From Pseudomonadota bacterium (GTDB taxonomy: Bacteria; Pseudomonadota; Gammaproteobacteria; Burkholderiales; Burkholderiaceae_C): a DNA stretch of 64,000 bases. Made by a program: the position numbers and the translations under genes. Shown here piece after piece: positions 10,243 through 18,497 of this stretch. Position 1 is the first letter of the stretch, and every line of letters begins with the position of its first letter. The notes below the pieces were generated by a model. It ran no database searches, was not told the DNA's origin, and was given only the letters and a program-made list of their open reading frames with translations. The stretch covers positions 40,448 to 104,447 of the forward strand of contig JAKOZT010000134.1 in the NCBI GenBank assembly GCA_029779845.1, read 5' to 3'.

Positions 10243-11478
10243 TCAGGCCGGCTGCAGCGCCTCGGCGCGCGTCAGCAGCCGCTCCATCAGCTCGCGCACG
10301 CTCTTGATCTGCTCGCCGAAGGGCAGCGCGCCGGCGCCGCGGAAGAACAGGCCCTTCTTCAGGTCGCCACGCAGCGCGGCGGCGAGCTGGTTGTCGATGC
10401 AGAACTGGCCCCAGCCCTTCAGCCCGTCGCGCAGCCCGCACTGCGCCAGGCAGTCGAAGGCCTTGGTGCAGCGCGTCTTGACGTGCGTGACGGCCTGCAG
10501 CTTGTGCTCGATCTTCAGGTAGGCGCGCAGCCAGGGCGTGCCCACCGCGCGCGCGGGCAGGCCGGCGACGCTGGTGAACTCGACCATGTCCTCCTCCTTC
10601 GCGCCGGCCAGCACCTGCTTGAAGGCGTTGCTGGCGTCGCTCTCGGTGGTGACGGCGAAGGCCGAACCGAGCTGCACCGCGGCCGCGCCGAGCGACTGCA
10701 GCCGCGCGATGTCCTCGAAGCTGCGGATGCCGCCGGCGGCGATCAGCGGAATGTCGCGCTCGATGCCGGCGCTGCGGAGGAACTCGCGCGACGCCGGGAT
10801 CACGTTCTCGAAATCGAAGCGCGAGTCGTTGACGTCGGCGATCTTCGCCGCGCCGAGGTGGCCGCCGGCCAGGCGCGGATGCTCGATGACGATGGCGTCG
10901 GGCAGGCGCTTCTTGCGCTCCCACTTCTTGACGATCAGCTGCACGCCGCGCGCGTCCGACAGGATGGGCACCAGCAGCGCATCGGGGTGCTCGGCGGCGA
11001 GCTCGGGCAGGTCCAGCGGCAGGCCGGCGCCGACCACGACGGCGTCGATGCCTGCCTCCAGCGCGCGCTTCACCGACGCGGCGTACTCGGCCACCGCGCG
11101 CATCACGTTGATCGCCACCAGCCCGCGGCCCTGCGACAGCCGGCGCGCGGCGACGATCTCGCGCTCGATCGCTTCGAGGTTGGCGGCGTCGATCCGCGCC
11201 TTGGTGTCGGCGTCCATGCCGGGGCGCGAGGCCAGGCCTTGCGTGCGCTCCATCAGGTCGGGGTGATGGCGGCGCAGGTCCACCGACGAGATCGTGCCCA
11301 CGCCGCCGAGCGCGGCCACGCTGCCGGCCAGCTTGTGCGCCGACACGCCCACGCCCATGCCGCCCTGCACCACCGGCAGCAGCGCGCGGCCGCGCAGGCG
11401 CAGCGCGGCCAGGCCGCTGCGCTCGAAATGCGACCGCATGCGCGGGTCGATGGCGTCGGCGTCGGTCTTCAAGAGCAT
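10243..11478 (-). CDS. Nitronate monooxygenase / FMN-dependent NAD(P)H oxidoreductase
   Basis: The start is the ATG at 11478 (MLLKTDADAID) because GGAGGA lies about nine bases before it. The 411-residue TIM barrel contains VVQGGMGVGVSAHKLAGSVA, the AGGHLG loop carrying the histidine that is catalytic in nitronate monooxygenases, and IPLIAAGGIRSFEDIARL for FMN phosphate. These enzymes oxidise toxic nitronates such as propionate-3-nitronate. The C-terminus has four cysteines in the pattern C-x5-C-x3-C-x12-C, which is unlike the short classical enzymes and could hold a metal cluster. It is followed by nnrS, so a role in handling nitrogen oxides is inferred. Confidence 0.88.
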   Translation of the reverse strand: MLLKTDADAIDPRMRSHFERSGLAALRLRGRALLPVVQGGMGVGVSAHKLAGSVAALGGVGTISSVDLRRHHPDLMERTQGLASRPGMDADTKARIDAANLEAIEREIVAARRLSQGRGLVAINVMRAVAEYAASVKRALEAGIDAVVVGAGLPLDLPELAAEHPDALLVPILSDARGVQLIVKKWERKKRLPDAIVIEHPRLAGGHLGAAKIADVNDSRFDFENVIPASREFLRSAGIERDIPLIAAGGIRSFEDIARLQSLGAAAVQLGSAFAVTTESDASNAFKQVLAGAKEEDMVEFTSVAGLPARAVGTPWLRAYLKIEHKLQAVTHVKTRCTKAFDCLAQCGLRDGLKGWGQFCIDNQLAAALRGDLKKGLFFRGAGALPFGEQIKSVRELMERLLTRAEALQPA

Positions 11479-11502
11479 GGGCACGAATCCTCCGAGGCTG
11501 CG

Positions 11503-11544
11503 ACTGTCGGGGTGAAGAGGGCAACTCAGGTTGACAGTCATCAA
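11503..11544 (-). promoter_or_regulatory. FNR/DNR-type promoter of the nitronate monooxygenase-nnrS operon
   Basis: TTGACAGTCATCAA at 11531-11544 matches the FNR consensus TTGAT-N4-ATCAA in 9 of 10 fixed positions. If the start site is 41.5 bases from its centre, the -10 box falls on GACAGT (11508-11503) and the mRNA begins near 11496, leaving an 18-base leader with GGAGGA. The same spacing is found before napD. The box also lies about 31 bases from the mobB start, so it could affect that gene too. Confidence 0.6.
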
Positions 11545-11568
11545 GCACGGCTCACGCACAATGGCGCG

Positions 11569-12081
11569 ATGAACGTCTTCGGCATCGCCGGCCACTCCGG
11601 CATGGGCAAGACCACGCTGCTGGAGCGGCTCGTGCCGCTGCTGACCGCGCGCGGCCTGGTGATCTCGCTCGTCAAGCACAGCCACAAGGCGATCGAGGTC
11701 GACCGCCCCGGCAAGGACTCGTACCGCCTGCGCGAAGCGGGCTGCCAGGAGGTGCTGCTGCTCGGCGAGAGCCGCTGGGCGCTGATGCACGAACTGCGCG
11801 GCGCGCAGGAGCCGCCGCTGCCCTACCTGCTCGGCCGCCTTCAGCACTGCGACCTGGTGCTGATCGAGGGCTTCAAGTCGGGCGATTTCCCGAAGCTCGA
11901 AATCTGGCGCCCGTCGCTGGGCCGCGAGATGCTGTGGCCGAACTGGCCGGGCATCGTCGGCATCGCCTCCGATGCGCCGCGGCCCGAGGGCGCGGCCGCC
12001 GGCCTGCCGTGGCTGGACCTGCACGACGCCGGCGCGCTGGCCGACTTCGTGCTGGCCCACGCGCAGGTGCGCTCAGGCTGA
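11569..12081 (+). CDS. mobB: Molybdopterin-guanine dinucleotide biosynthesis protein B
   Basis: The 170-residue protein starts MNVFGIAGHSGMGKTTLLER with a clear Walker A loop and continues with VKHSHKAIEVDRPGKDSYRLREAG and the family motif LVLIEGFKSGDFPKLEIWR. MobB is a GTP-binding partner of MobA in attaching GMP to the molybdenum cofactor, the form NapA needs. It lies tail to tail with napC, two bases apart, which fits its job. The ORF track buries it in a 532-residue antisense extension. The ATG follows CACAAT by 6 bases, suggesting a very short or absent leader. Confidence 0.92.
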   Translation: MNVFGIAGHSGMGKTTLLERLVPLLTARGLVISLVKHSHKAIEVDRPGKDSYRLREAGCQEVLLLGESRWALMHELRGAQEPPLPYLLGRLQHCDLVLIEGFKSGDFPKLEIWRPSLGREMLWPNWPGIVGIASDAPRPEGAAAGLPWLDLHDAGALADFVLAHAQVRSG

Positions 12082-12083
12082 GA

Positions 12084-12719
12084 TCACTTCGACGCCGCCT
12101 CCGACGCCGCCGGCAGCGTCGCCGCGCCTTCCTTCTCGGCCCCGATGAACTGCTCGATCGGCGGCAGCGTGTGGGCGATGCCCTTGTGGCAGTCGATGCA
12201 GGTCTTGCCCTCGTTGAAGGCCTGCTGGTGCGTGTTGGCCGCGCGCCGGTTCTGCTCGGCGTAGTCCATCGAGTTGAAGTTGTGGCAGTTGCGGCATTCC
12301 TGGCTGTTGTTCTTCTTCATGCGGTCCCACTCGTGCTGGGCCAGCACCGCGCGCTTGGCGTTGAACTTCTCGGGCGTGTCGATCGTGCCCAGCACCTTGT
12401 GCAGCACCTCGTTGCTCGCCTGGACCTTGCGGATGATCTTCGGCACCCACTCCCTGGGCACGTGGCAGTCGGGGCAGGTGGCGCGCACGCCGGTGCGGTT
12501 CTGGTAGTGCACCGTGTTGCGGTACTCGACGTAGACGTTCTCCTTCATCTCGTGGCACGAGATGCAGAACTCCTCGCGGTTGGTCCATTCCAGCACGGTG
12601 TTGAAACCGCCCCAGAACAGGATGCCGAACACGAAGGCGATGCCCACCGCGCCGGTGGCCAGCCCCCACACCCACCCGCCCAGGCGGCGGACGCGCCCCT
12701 TGTTGTTGTTCTCGGCCAT
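12084..12719 (-). CDS. napC: Tetrahaem cytochrome c NapC (quinol dehydrogenase of nitrate reductase)
   Basis: The protein has one N-terminal membrane anchor ([20 protein letters not shown]) and four CxxCH haem sites: CISCH, CPDCH, CRNCH and CIDCH, as in the NapC/NirT family. It passes electrons from the quinol pool to periplasmic NapB/NapA. The start chosen is the ATG at 12719 (MAENNNKG, 211 residues) because GAGGTG lies at ribosome-binding distance; the ORF track begins three codons earlier at a GTG. It is the last gene of napDAGHBC and ends two bases from mobB on the other strand. Confidence 0.96.
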   Translation of the reverse strand: MAENNNKGRVRRLGGWVWGLATGAVGIAFVFGILFWGGFNTVLEWTNREEFCISCHEMKENVYVEYRNTVHYQNRTGVRATCPDCHVPREWVPKIIRKVQASNEVLHKVLGTIDTPEKFNAKRAVLAQHEWDRMKKNNSQECRNCHNFNSMDYAEQNRRAANTHQQAFNEGKTCIDCHKGIAHTLPPIEQFIGAEKEGAATLPAASEAASK

Positions 12720-12729
12720 GCGATTCACC

Positions 12730-13185
12730 TCACTGCAGCCCGCGGGCGCGCTTGAAGCTGTTGTCCACCAGCGGCTTGGCGTCGGTCTGCGGCACGTGGC
12801 ACTGGGTGCAGAAGTAGCGCCGCGGGCTGATGTTGTCCAGCTCCTGCCCTTCGCGCGTGCGGAAGTGCGTGACGCTCACCTTGGTCGCGCCGCTCGCCTT
12901 GGCCTTCTGCCAGGCGTGGCAGTCCATGCACTTGTTGTAGTTCTTGGTGATCTGGTAGCCGGCGGTGTTGTGCGGGATCAGCGGCGGCTGCTGCACGAAG
13001 TCGCGGTCAGCCACCGGGTGGTCGCGCTCCTGGTGCGAGGCGGTCGGCGCGTTGTCCTGCGTCACCGGCGTGCCGTCGCGCAGGCTGCGCAGCTTCACCG
13101 GCTCGTCGGCGGCGGGGGCGAGCTGGGTGCCGAGCGCGAAGATGCCGGCGGCCAGTGCGTACTTGAGGAGATCGCGGACTCTCAT
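12730..13185 (-). CDS. napB: Dihaem cytochrome c NapB (small subunit of periplasmic nitrate reductase)
   Basis: The 151-residue protein starts [20 protein letters not shown], a Sec signal peptide ending near APAADEP. Two haem sites, CMDCH and CTQCH, and the region [22 protein letters not shown] are typical of NapB. It is the periplasmic electron donor that docks on NapA. AAGGGA lies before the ATG. The ORF track fuses it with an out-of-phase stretch of napH. It lies 2 bases after napH and 10 before napC, so the three are translated as a unit. Confidence 0.95.
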   Translation of the reverse strand: MRVRDLLKYALAAGIFALGTQLAPAADEPVKLRSLRDGTPVTQDNAPTASHQERDHPVADRDFVQQPPLIPHNTAGYQITKNYNKCMDCHAWQKAKASGATKVSVTHFRTREGQELDNISPRRYFCTQCHVPQTDAKPLVDNSFKRARGLQ

Positions 13186-13187
13186 GG

Positions 13188-14090
13188 TCAGTCCCTTCGG
13201 GTGTCGAATCGGTGGGTAAAGCGGAAGACGTCGGGGCCGCACACGTCGATGCAGCGGCCGCAGTTGGTGCATTCGCGCTCGGTGATCACGGGCGCTGCGC
13301 CGTCCTTGCCCTTCAGCGGGATCACGATGACCTGCGGCTCGGGGCACACGGCGTAGCAGTCGGCGCAGTCGTTGCAGCGGCTCGAATGCGCGGCGCTGAC
13401 GCGCAGCAGGCTCTTGCTGCCGATCAGCGAATAGGCGGCGCCGGCCGGGCACAGGTGGCCGCACCAGCCGCGCGGCGCGATCAGCAGGTCGAACAGGAAC
13501 ACCGCCGCCGCCGCGCCCCAGGCGAGCGTGCCGCCGAAGATCAGCGCGCGCTGCGTCATCGAGACCGGGTTGACGCTCTCCCACACCGTCTGGCCGGCGA
13601 TCGCGCTGGCCGCCAGCACGGCGGCCAGCAGCCAGTAGCGCAGCGTGCCGCGCGGCGCGCGGCCGGTGGTGATGCGCAGGCGGCGGCGCAGCCACGAAGC
13701 CGAATCGGTGACCACGTTGACCGGGCACACCCAGCTGCAGAACACCCGGCCGCCGACGAGCGCGTAGAAGACGATCACGATCGCCACGCCGGTCAGCGCC
13801 GCGGCTTCGGGCCAGTGGCGCGCGGCCAGCGACTGCGCCAGCACGAAGGGGTCGGTGAGCGGCAGCACGCCGAGCGTCAGGCTGGCGGCGAGGTTGCCCT
13901 TGACGATCCAGATGCCGGCCAGCGGCCCGAGCAGGAACAGCGCGAGGACGGACAGCTGCGACAGGCGGCGCAGCACCAGGAAGCGGTGCGCGAGCCACCA
14001 GCCCTTGTCGCGCACGGCCTCGCGGCCGGGCGTCTTGACGGCGCTGGCGCGGTGCAGGCCGAAGCTGCGGCTGCTCACGGACGCGCTCAC
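13188..14090 (-). CDS. napH: Membrane ferredoxin NapH (quinol dehydrogenase component)
   Basis: A GTG start at 14090 overlaps the napG stop as GTGA and gives 300 residues. The protein has four membrane helices, two cytoplasmic CxxxCP motifs (CSWVCPVNV and CGHLCPAGA) and a C-terminal ferredoxin domain with [12 protein letters not shown] and [12 protein letters not shown]. With NapG it forms a second route from quinol to the Nap enzyme. The 511-residue version in the ORF track contains an upstream run antisense to nothing real and in another frame of napG. Ferredoxin spacing ends CGPD rather than CPxx in the last cluster. Confidence 0.95.
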   Translation of the reverse strand: MSASVSSRSFGLHRASAVKTPGREAVRDKGWWLAHRFLVLRRLSQLSVLALFLLGPLAGIWIVKGNLAASLTLGVLPLTDPFVLAQSLAARHWPEAAALTGVAIVIVFYALVGGRVFCSWVCPVNVVTDSASWLRRRLRITTGRAPRGTLRYWLLAAVLAASAIAGQTVWESVNPVSMTQRALIFGGTLAWGAAAAVFLFDLLIAPRGWCGHLCPAGAAYSLIGSKSLLRVSAAHSSRCNDCADCYAVCPEPQVIVIPLKGKDGAAPVITERECTNCGRCIDVCGPDVFRFTHRFDTRRD

Positions 14091-14902
14091 TTCGCCGCTC
14101 CCGAGGCCGGCTGCGACGGCGCCTGGCGATACGGATCGCGCCCCGAACGCAGCGGCACGATGTCGCCCGGCACGGCCTGCTCGGGCAGGTTCTGCACCGG
14201 CTGCTCGAAGGTCGGCCGCCCGGCCTGGTTGCCGGCCTCCCAGCCCTTGCGGTAGTGGTGGCCCAGCTCGCCGCGCGCGATCTGGATCGGCAGCACCTTG
14301 ATCGCCGCCTGCTCGAGCACGCAGCTCTTCTCGCACTTGCCGCAGCCGGTGCAGGCGTCGGCGTGCACTGTGGGCAGCAGCATCGCGTGGCGGTCGCTGC
14401 GCGGGTTGCTGATCTTCTCCAGCGTGATCGCCTTGTCGATCACCGGGCAGACGCGGTAGCACACGTCGCAGCGCAGCCCGAGGAAGTTCAAACAGTTCTC
14501 CTCGTCGATCAGCACCGCCACGCCCATCTTCGCCTGGCCGATGTCGGTCAGCGCGTGGTCGAGCGCGCCGGTCGGGCAGGCCTTGACGCAGGGGATGTCC
14601 TCGCACATCTCGCAGGGGATGTCGCGCGCCTCGAAGTAGGGCGTGCCGATCGCCACGTCGCGCGCGAGGCCGTCGCCCCAGCGCGAGAGCTTGAGGTTCT
14701 GCGGCGGGCAGTCGCGCACGCACAGGCCGCAGCGGATGCAGGCGCCGAGGAAGCGGTCTTCGGCGATCGCGCCGGGCGGCCGCAGCGCCTGCGCCGGCCG
14801 CGCCTGCGCGCCGCGGCCGACCAGCGCCGCACCGCCGGCGATCATCGCGGCGGTGGTGGCGCTGGCGCCGGCTTGCAGCAGGCTGCGGCGGGAGAGGTCC
14901 AT
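14087..14902 (-). CDS. napG: Periplasmic ferredoxin-type protein NapG
   Basis: The 271-residue protein begins with a twin-arginine signal ([20 protein letters not shown]), so it is exported folded with its clusters. Four [4Fe-4S] binding groups are visible: [35 protein letters not shown] and [12 protein letters not shown]. It carries electrons from the NapH membrane module toward NapA. Presence of napG and napH together with napC gives the cell two quinol entry points, for ubiquinol and possibly menaquinol. It sits 16 bases after napA and overlaps napH by 4. Confidence 0.95.
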   Translation of the reverse strand: MDLSRRSLLQAGASATTAAMIAGGAALVGRGAQARPAQALRPPGAIAEDRFLGACIRCGLCVRDCPPQNLKLSRWGDGLARDVAIGTPYFEARDIPCEMCEDIPCVKACPTGALDHALTDIGQAKMGVAVLIDEENCLNFLGLRCDVCYRVCPVIDKAITLEKISNPRSDRHAMLLPTVHADACTGCGKCEKSCVLEQAAIKVLPIQIARGELGHHYRKGWEAGNQAGRPTFEQPVQNLPEQAVPGDIVPLRSGRDPYRQAPSQPASGAAK

Positions 14903-14918
14903 CGTGCCCGGCTCCCGA

Positions 14919-17468
14919 TCAGGCGCGCGTGACCTTCACGGCGCACTTCTTGAAGTCGGTCTCCTTCGAGATCGGGCAGGTCGCGTCCAGCGTCAGCTTG
15001 TTGACCAGCCGGCCCTCGTCGAAGAACGGGATGAACACCAGCCCGCGCGGCACCTTGTTGCGGCCCTTGGTCTCGACGTTGGCGGTGATCTCGCCGCGCC
15101 GCGAGGCCAGCTTGACCTGCATGCCACGCTGGATGCCGCGCGCCTTGGCGTCGTCGGGGTGCATGAACACCACCGCCTCGGGCACCGCGCGGTGCAGCTC
15201 GCCGACGCGGCGCGTCATCGAGCCGGTGTGCCAGTGCTCCAGCACGCGGCCGGTGCACAGCCACAGGTCGTAGTCCTTGTCGGGGCTCTCGGCGGCGGGC
15301 TGGTAGGGCAGCGCGAAGATCACCGCCTTGCCGTCCTTGTGGCCGTAGAACTGCACGCCCGCGCCCTTCTTCACGTACGGGTCGTAGCCCTCGCGGAAGC
15401 GCCACAGCGTCTCCTTGCCGTCGACCACCGGCCAGCGCAGGCCGCGCACCTCGTGGTAGGCGTCGAAGGGCGCGAGGTCGTGGCCGTGGCCGCGGCCGAA
15501 CTCGGCGTACTCCTCGAACAGGCCCTTGTGCAGGTAGAAGCCCAGCTCCTTGCTCTCGGCGTTGCTGTAGTCCTTGATGTACTTGGCGTTGACGCGGGTG
15601 AGGTCGGCCAGCGGGTACTTGTTGACCTTGCCGTTCCTGTAGAGCACGTCGAAGAGGGTCTTGCCCTTGTACTCGGGCTTCCTGGCGAGCAGCTCGGCCG
15701 GCCACACCTCCTCGACCTTGAAGCGCTTGCTGAACTCGACGTACTGCCACAGGTCGCTCTTCGCCTGGCCGGGCGCATTGACCTGCTGGCGCCAGAACTG
15801 CGTGCGGCGCTCGGCGTTGCCGAAGGCGCCTTCCTTCTCGACCCACATCGCCGAGGGCAGGATCAGGTCGGCGGCCATCGCGCTGACGGTCGGGTAGGCG
15901 TCGCTGACCACCACGAAGGTGGCCGGGTTGCGCCAGCCGGGCAGGATCTCGCCGTTGATGTTCGGCCCGGCCTGCATGTTGTTGGTCGTGCTGGTCCAGT
16001 AGCACTTGAGCTTGCCGTCCTTCAGCGCGCGGCTCTGCGCCACGGCGTGCAGGCCGATCTTGTCGGGCAGCGTGCCTTCGGGCAGCAGCCAGATCTCCTC
16101 GGTGTGCTTGCGGTGCTCGGGGTTGGTGACCACCATGTCGGCGGGCAGGCGGTGCGCGAAGGTGCCCACCTCGCGCGCGGTGCCGCAGGCGCTGGGCTGG
16201 CCGGTCAGCGAGAACGGGCTGTTGCCCGGCTGGCTGATCTTGCCGGTCAGCAGGTGGATGTTGTAGACCATGTTGTTGGCCCAGGTGCCGCGCGTGTGCT
16301 GGTTGAAGCCCATCGTCCACAGCGACATCACCTTGACCTTCGGGTCGGCGTAGAGCTTGGCCAGGTCCTCGAGCTGCTTGACCGGCACGCCGGAGAGCTT
16401 GCTGACCTTCTCGGCGGTGTACTCGCTGACGAACTTGGCGAACTCGTCGAAGCTGCTCGGCGTCGCGTCGTTCGGGTTGCCCTTGGGCTTGCCGTCGGCG
16501 CCCGGGTAGCCGTTGCTCTTGGCGTCCTTCTCCAGCGCGTGCGCCGGGCGCAGGCCGTAGCCGATGTCGTCGGCGCCCTTCTTGAAGTTGACATGCTTCT
16601 TGACGAAGTCCATGTCCACCTTCTTGTTGCTGATCAGGTAGTGCGCGATGTAGTTGAGGATCGCCAGATCCGTCTGCGGCGCGAAGATGATCGGCTGGTC
16701 GGCCAGGTCGAAGCTGCGGTGCTCGAAGGTCGACAGCACCGCCACCCTGACGTTCGGGTTCGACAGCCGCCGGTCGGTGATGCGGCTCCACAGCACCGGG
16801 TGCATCTCGGCCATGTTCGAGCCCCACAGCACGAAGGCGTCGGCCTGCTCGATGTCGTCGTAGCAGCCCATCGGCTCGTCGATGCCGAAGGTGCGCATGA
16901 AGCCGGCCACCGCGCTGGCCATGCAGTGGCGCGCGTTCGGGTCGAGGTTGTTGGAGCGGAAGCCCGCCTTCCACAGCTTGGCCGCCGCGTAGCCCTCGAA
17001 GATCGTCCACTGCCCGGAGCCGAACATGCCCACGCCCGCCGGGCCGTCGCTCTTGAGCGCTTCCTTCCACTTCGCGGCCATCAGGTCGAAGGCCTCGTCC
17101 CAGCTCACCGCGACGAACTCGCCGTTCTTGTCGTACTTGCCGTCCTTCTTGCGCATCAGCGGCGTGGTCAGGCGATCCTTGCCGTACATGATCTTGGACA
17201 GGAAGTAGCCCTTGATGCAGTTCAGCCCGCGGTTGACCGGCGCGTCGGGATCGCCCTGCGTGGCGACGACGCGGCCGTCCTGCACGCCCACCATCACCGC
17301 GCAGCCGGTGCCGCAGAAGCGGCACGGCGCCTTGTCCCAGCGCACCGCGGCGTCGTTCGGCGCCGGCGCCGCGGCGGGCGCGCCGAGCGCGGTGATCGGG
17401 ATGCCGGCCGCGGCGGCGCTGGCGGTCAGGGCCTGGGTCTTGAGGAAGTCACGGCGGGTCGGTTGCAT
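14919..17468 (-). CDS. napA: Periplasmic nitrate reductase catalytic subunit NapA
   Basis: The 849-residue molybdoenzyme starts with a twin-arginine signal ([20 protein letters not shown]). The single [4Fe-4S] cluster motif [17 protein letters not shown]...[11 protein letters not shown] follows, then the molybdopterin domains with [28 protein letters not shown] (containing the cysteine that ligates molybdenum) and [16 protein letters not shown]. It reduces nitrate to nitrite in the periplasm. Length and order match NapA rather than cytoplasmic Nas or NarG. GGAG lies before the ATG. It is 95 bases downstream of napD, a gap with no gene and no clear terminator. Confidence 0.97.
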   Translation of the reverse strand: MQPTRRDFLKTQALTASAAAAGIPITALGAPAAAPAPNDAAVRWDKAPCRFCGTGCAVMVGVQDGRVVATQGDPDAPVNRGLNCIKGYFLSKIMYGKDRLTTPLMRKKDGKYDKNGEFVAVSWDEAFDLMAAKWKEALKSDGPAGVGMFGSGQWTIFEGYAAAKLWKAGFRSNNLDPNARHCMASAVAGFMRTFGIDEPMGCYDDIEQADAFVLWGSNMAEMHPVLWSRITDRRLSNPNVRVAVLSTFEHRSFDLADQPIIFAPQTDLAILNYIAHYLISNKKVDMDFVKKHVNFKKGADDIGYGLRPAHALEKDAKSNGYPGADGKPKGNPNDATPSSFDEFAKFVSEYTAEKVSKLSGVPVKQLEDLAKLYADPKVKVMSLWTMGFNQHTRGTWANNMVYNIHLLTGKISQPGNSPFSLTGQPSACGTAREVGTFAHRLPADMVVTNPEHRKHTEEIWLLPEGTLPDKIGLHAVAQSRALKDGKLKCYWTSTTNNMQAGPNINGEILPGWRNPATFVVVSDAYPTVSAMAADLILPSAMWVEKEGAFGNAERRTQFWRQQVNAPGQAKSDLWQYVEFSKRFKVEEVWPAELLARKPEYKGKTLFDVLYRNGKVNKYPLADLTRVNAKYIKDYSNAESKELGFYLHKGLFEEYAEFGRGHGHDLAPFDAYHEVRGLRWPVVDGKETLWRFREGYDPYVKKGAGVQFYGHKDGKAVIFALPYQPAAESPDKDYDLWLCTGRVLEHWHTGSMTRRVGELHRAVPEAVVFMHPDDAKARGIQRGMQVKLASRRGEITANVETKGRNKVPRGLVFIPFFDEGRLVNKLTLDATCPISKETDFKKCAVKVTRA

Positions 17469-17562
17469 CTGGCGTTCTCCATGCGGCGCAGGCAGCGCCG
17501 GTTCGGTTCTCTTTGTCTGTCGAGATCCTGTTCCGGGATCAGGGTCTTGTCCTTGAAGCGGT

Positions 17563-17901
17563 TCAAGATCCGCCGGACTTGGTGTTGCTTGCCCACTCCT
17601 TCAGGCTGCCGCGCCAGGCGCGGTAGTCCTCCACCGCGCCGGAGCCGGCGGGCGGCGCATCGGGGCCGGAGTATTCGTAGACCAGCGAGGTGCCCAGCAC
17701 CTCGGGCCACAGCGCGATCGCGGCGAGCGTCGCAGCAGCGCTGTGCACGACGCCCTCGACCTCGGCGTCTTCGAGCACCATCACCAGCCGGCCGTCGCCG
17801 GGGTTGAGCGCGACGTCCACGCCCGGCAGCGCGGCGGCGCGCGGCAGCACCGCATCGAGATGCTGCGGGCGGACCCGCACGACTGCGCCGAGAATGCTCA
17901 C
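17563..17901 (-). CDS. napD: NapA-specific chaperone NapD
   Basis: A GTG start at 17901, eight bases after AGGAG, gives 112 residues beginning [20 protein letters not shown]. The start in the ORF track at 17979 would run across the FNR-type box and lacks family similarity. NapD binds the twin-arginine signal of NapA and holds back export until the cofactor is inserted. The ferredoxin-like fold is visible in [21 protein letters not shown] and LGTSLVYEY. The C-terminal 25 residues are an extra tail. It is the first gene of the operon, with an FNR-type promoter upstream. Confidence 0.9.
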   Translation of the reverse strand: MSILGAVVRVRPQHLDAVLPRAAALPGVDVALNPGDGRLVMVLEDAEVEGVVHSAAATLAAIALWPEVLGTSLVYEYSGPDAPPAGSGAVEDYRAWRGSLKEWASNTKSGGS

Positions 17902-17930
17902 CCACGACTCCTGTTTGGAAACGAGGCCGC

Positions 17931-17972
17931 ACTGTGCGTGCGCCACAGCGGGTCGCGATTGAGCACCATCAA
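17931..17972 (-). promoter_or_regulatory. FNR/DNR-type promoter of the napDAGHBC operon
   Basis: TTGAGCACCATCAA at 17959-17972 matches TTGAT-N4-ATCAA in 9 of 10 fixed positions. A start site 41.5 bases away, near 17924, places the -10 box on CACAGT (17936-17931) and leaves a 23-base leader with AGGAG before napD. For the divergent napF the same geometry would put the start past its ATG, so the box appears to serve napD. Predicted from consensus only. Confidence 0.6.
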
Positions 17973-18002
17973 ACGACATACCCCGAGGAGTTCCCGCCCA
18001 AG

Positions 18003-18497
18003 ATGGATCCGCGCCGAAGGTCGTTTCTTCGCGGCAAGCTCGCGGACGTCGGCGCGCGGGAAGTCCCCCCGCCGCCGCGCCCGCCCTGGTCGCTGCACCC
18101 CGACGCGCAGTTCACGTCGCGCTGCACGCGCTGCGGCGACTGCGTACGCGGCTGCCCGCGCGGCGTGCTGCACGCCCGCGGCGGCGGCTATCCGCAGATC
18201 CGCTTCGACGCGGCAGGCTGCAGCCTGTGCGGCGAGTGCGCGAGTGCCTGCCAAAGCGGCGCGATCGACCGCGCGACGATGGCGCAGGCCTTCGAGTGGC
18301 GCGTCGACATCGGCGCGGCCTGCCTGAACCGGCGCGGCGTCGAGTGCCGCGTCTGCGGCGATGCCTGCGAGGCGCGCGCGCTGCGCTTCGTGCCCGCGCG
18401 CGGCGGCATCGCGCAATTGCGCGTCGACACCGAGGCCTGCACCGGCTGCGGCGAGTGTGTCAGCGTCTGCCCGGTGGCGGTGATCAGCCTGCGCTGA
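18003..18497 (+). CDS. napF: Ferredoxin-type protein NapF
   Basis: The start is the ATG at 18003 (MDPRRRSFLRGKLADV), which matches the usual NapF opening and has GAGGAG about 12 bases before. The 164-residue cytoplasmic protein carries three ferredoxin-type groups, CTRCGDCVRGCPRG, CSLCGECASACQSG and CTGCGECVSVCPVA, plus CRVCGDACEARA in the middle. NapF is thought to help mature NapA. Here it is transcribed away from the rest of the cluster, whereas in enteric bacteria it leads it. Its 3' end overlaps the sensor kinase gene on the other strand by 14 bases. Confidence 0.92.
   Translation: MDPRRRSFLRGKLADVGAREVPPPPRPPWSLHPDAQFTSRCTRCGDCVRGCPRGVLHARGGGYPQIRFDAAGCSLCGECASACQSGAIDRATMAQAFEWRVDIGAACLNRRGVECRVCGDACEARALRFVPARGGIAQLRVDTEACTGCGECVSVCPVAVISLR

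Noticed and set aside
6908-10522. 1204-residue plus-strand frame antisense to the chemoreceptor, nnrS and part of the monooxygenase
   Set aside because: Low-complexity Arg/Ala/His composition and no domain; the opposite strand has clear proteins.
11531-11562. TTGACA (11531) with CACAAT (11557) as a standard promoter for mobB
   Set aside because: The spacing is 20 bases, too long for sigma-70. TTGACA is better explained as half of the FNR-type box.
14643-17807. 1054-residue plus-strand frame antisense to napA
   Set aside because: Shadow of napA, which has all motifs of a molybdoenzyme on the other strand.
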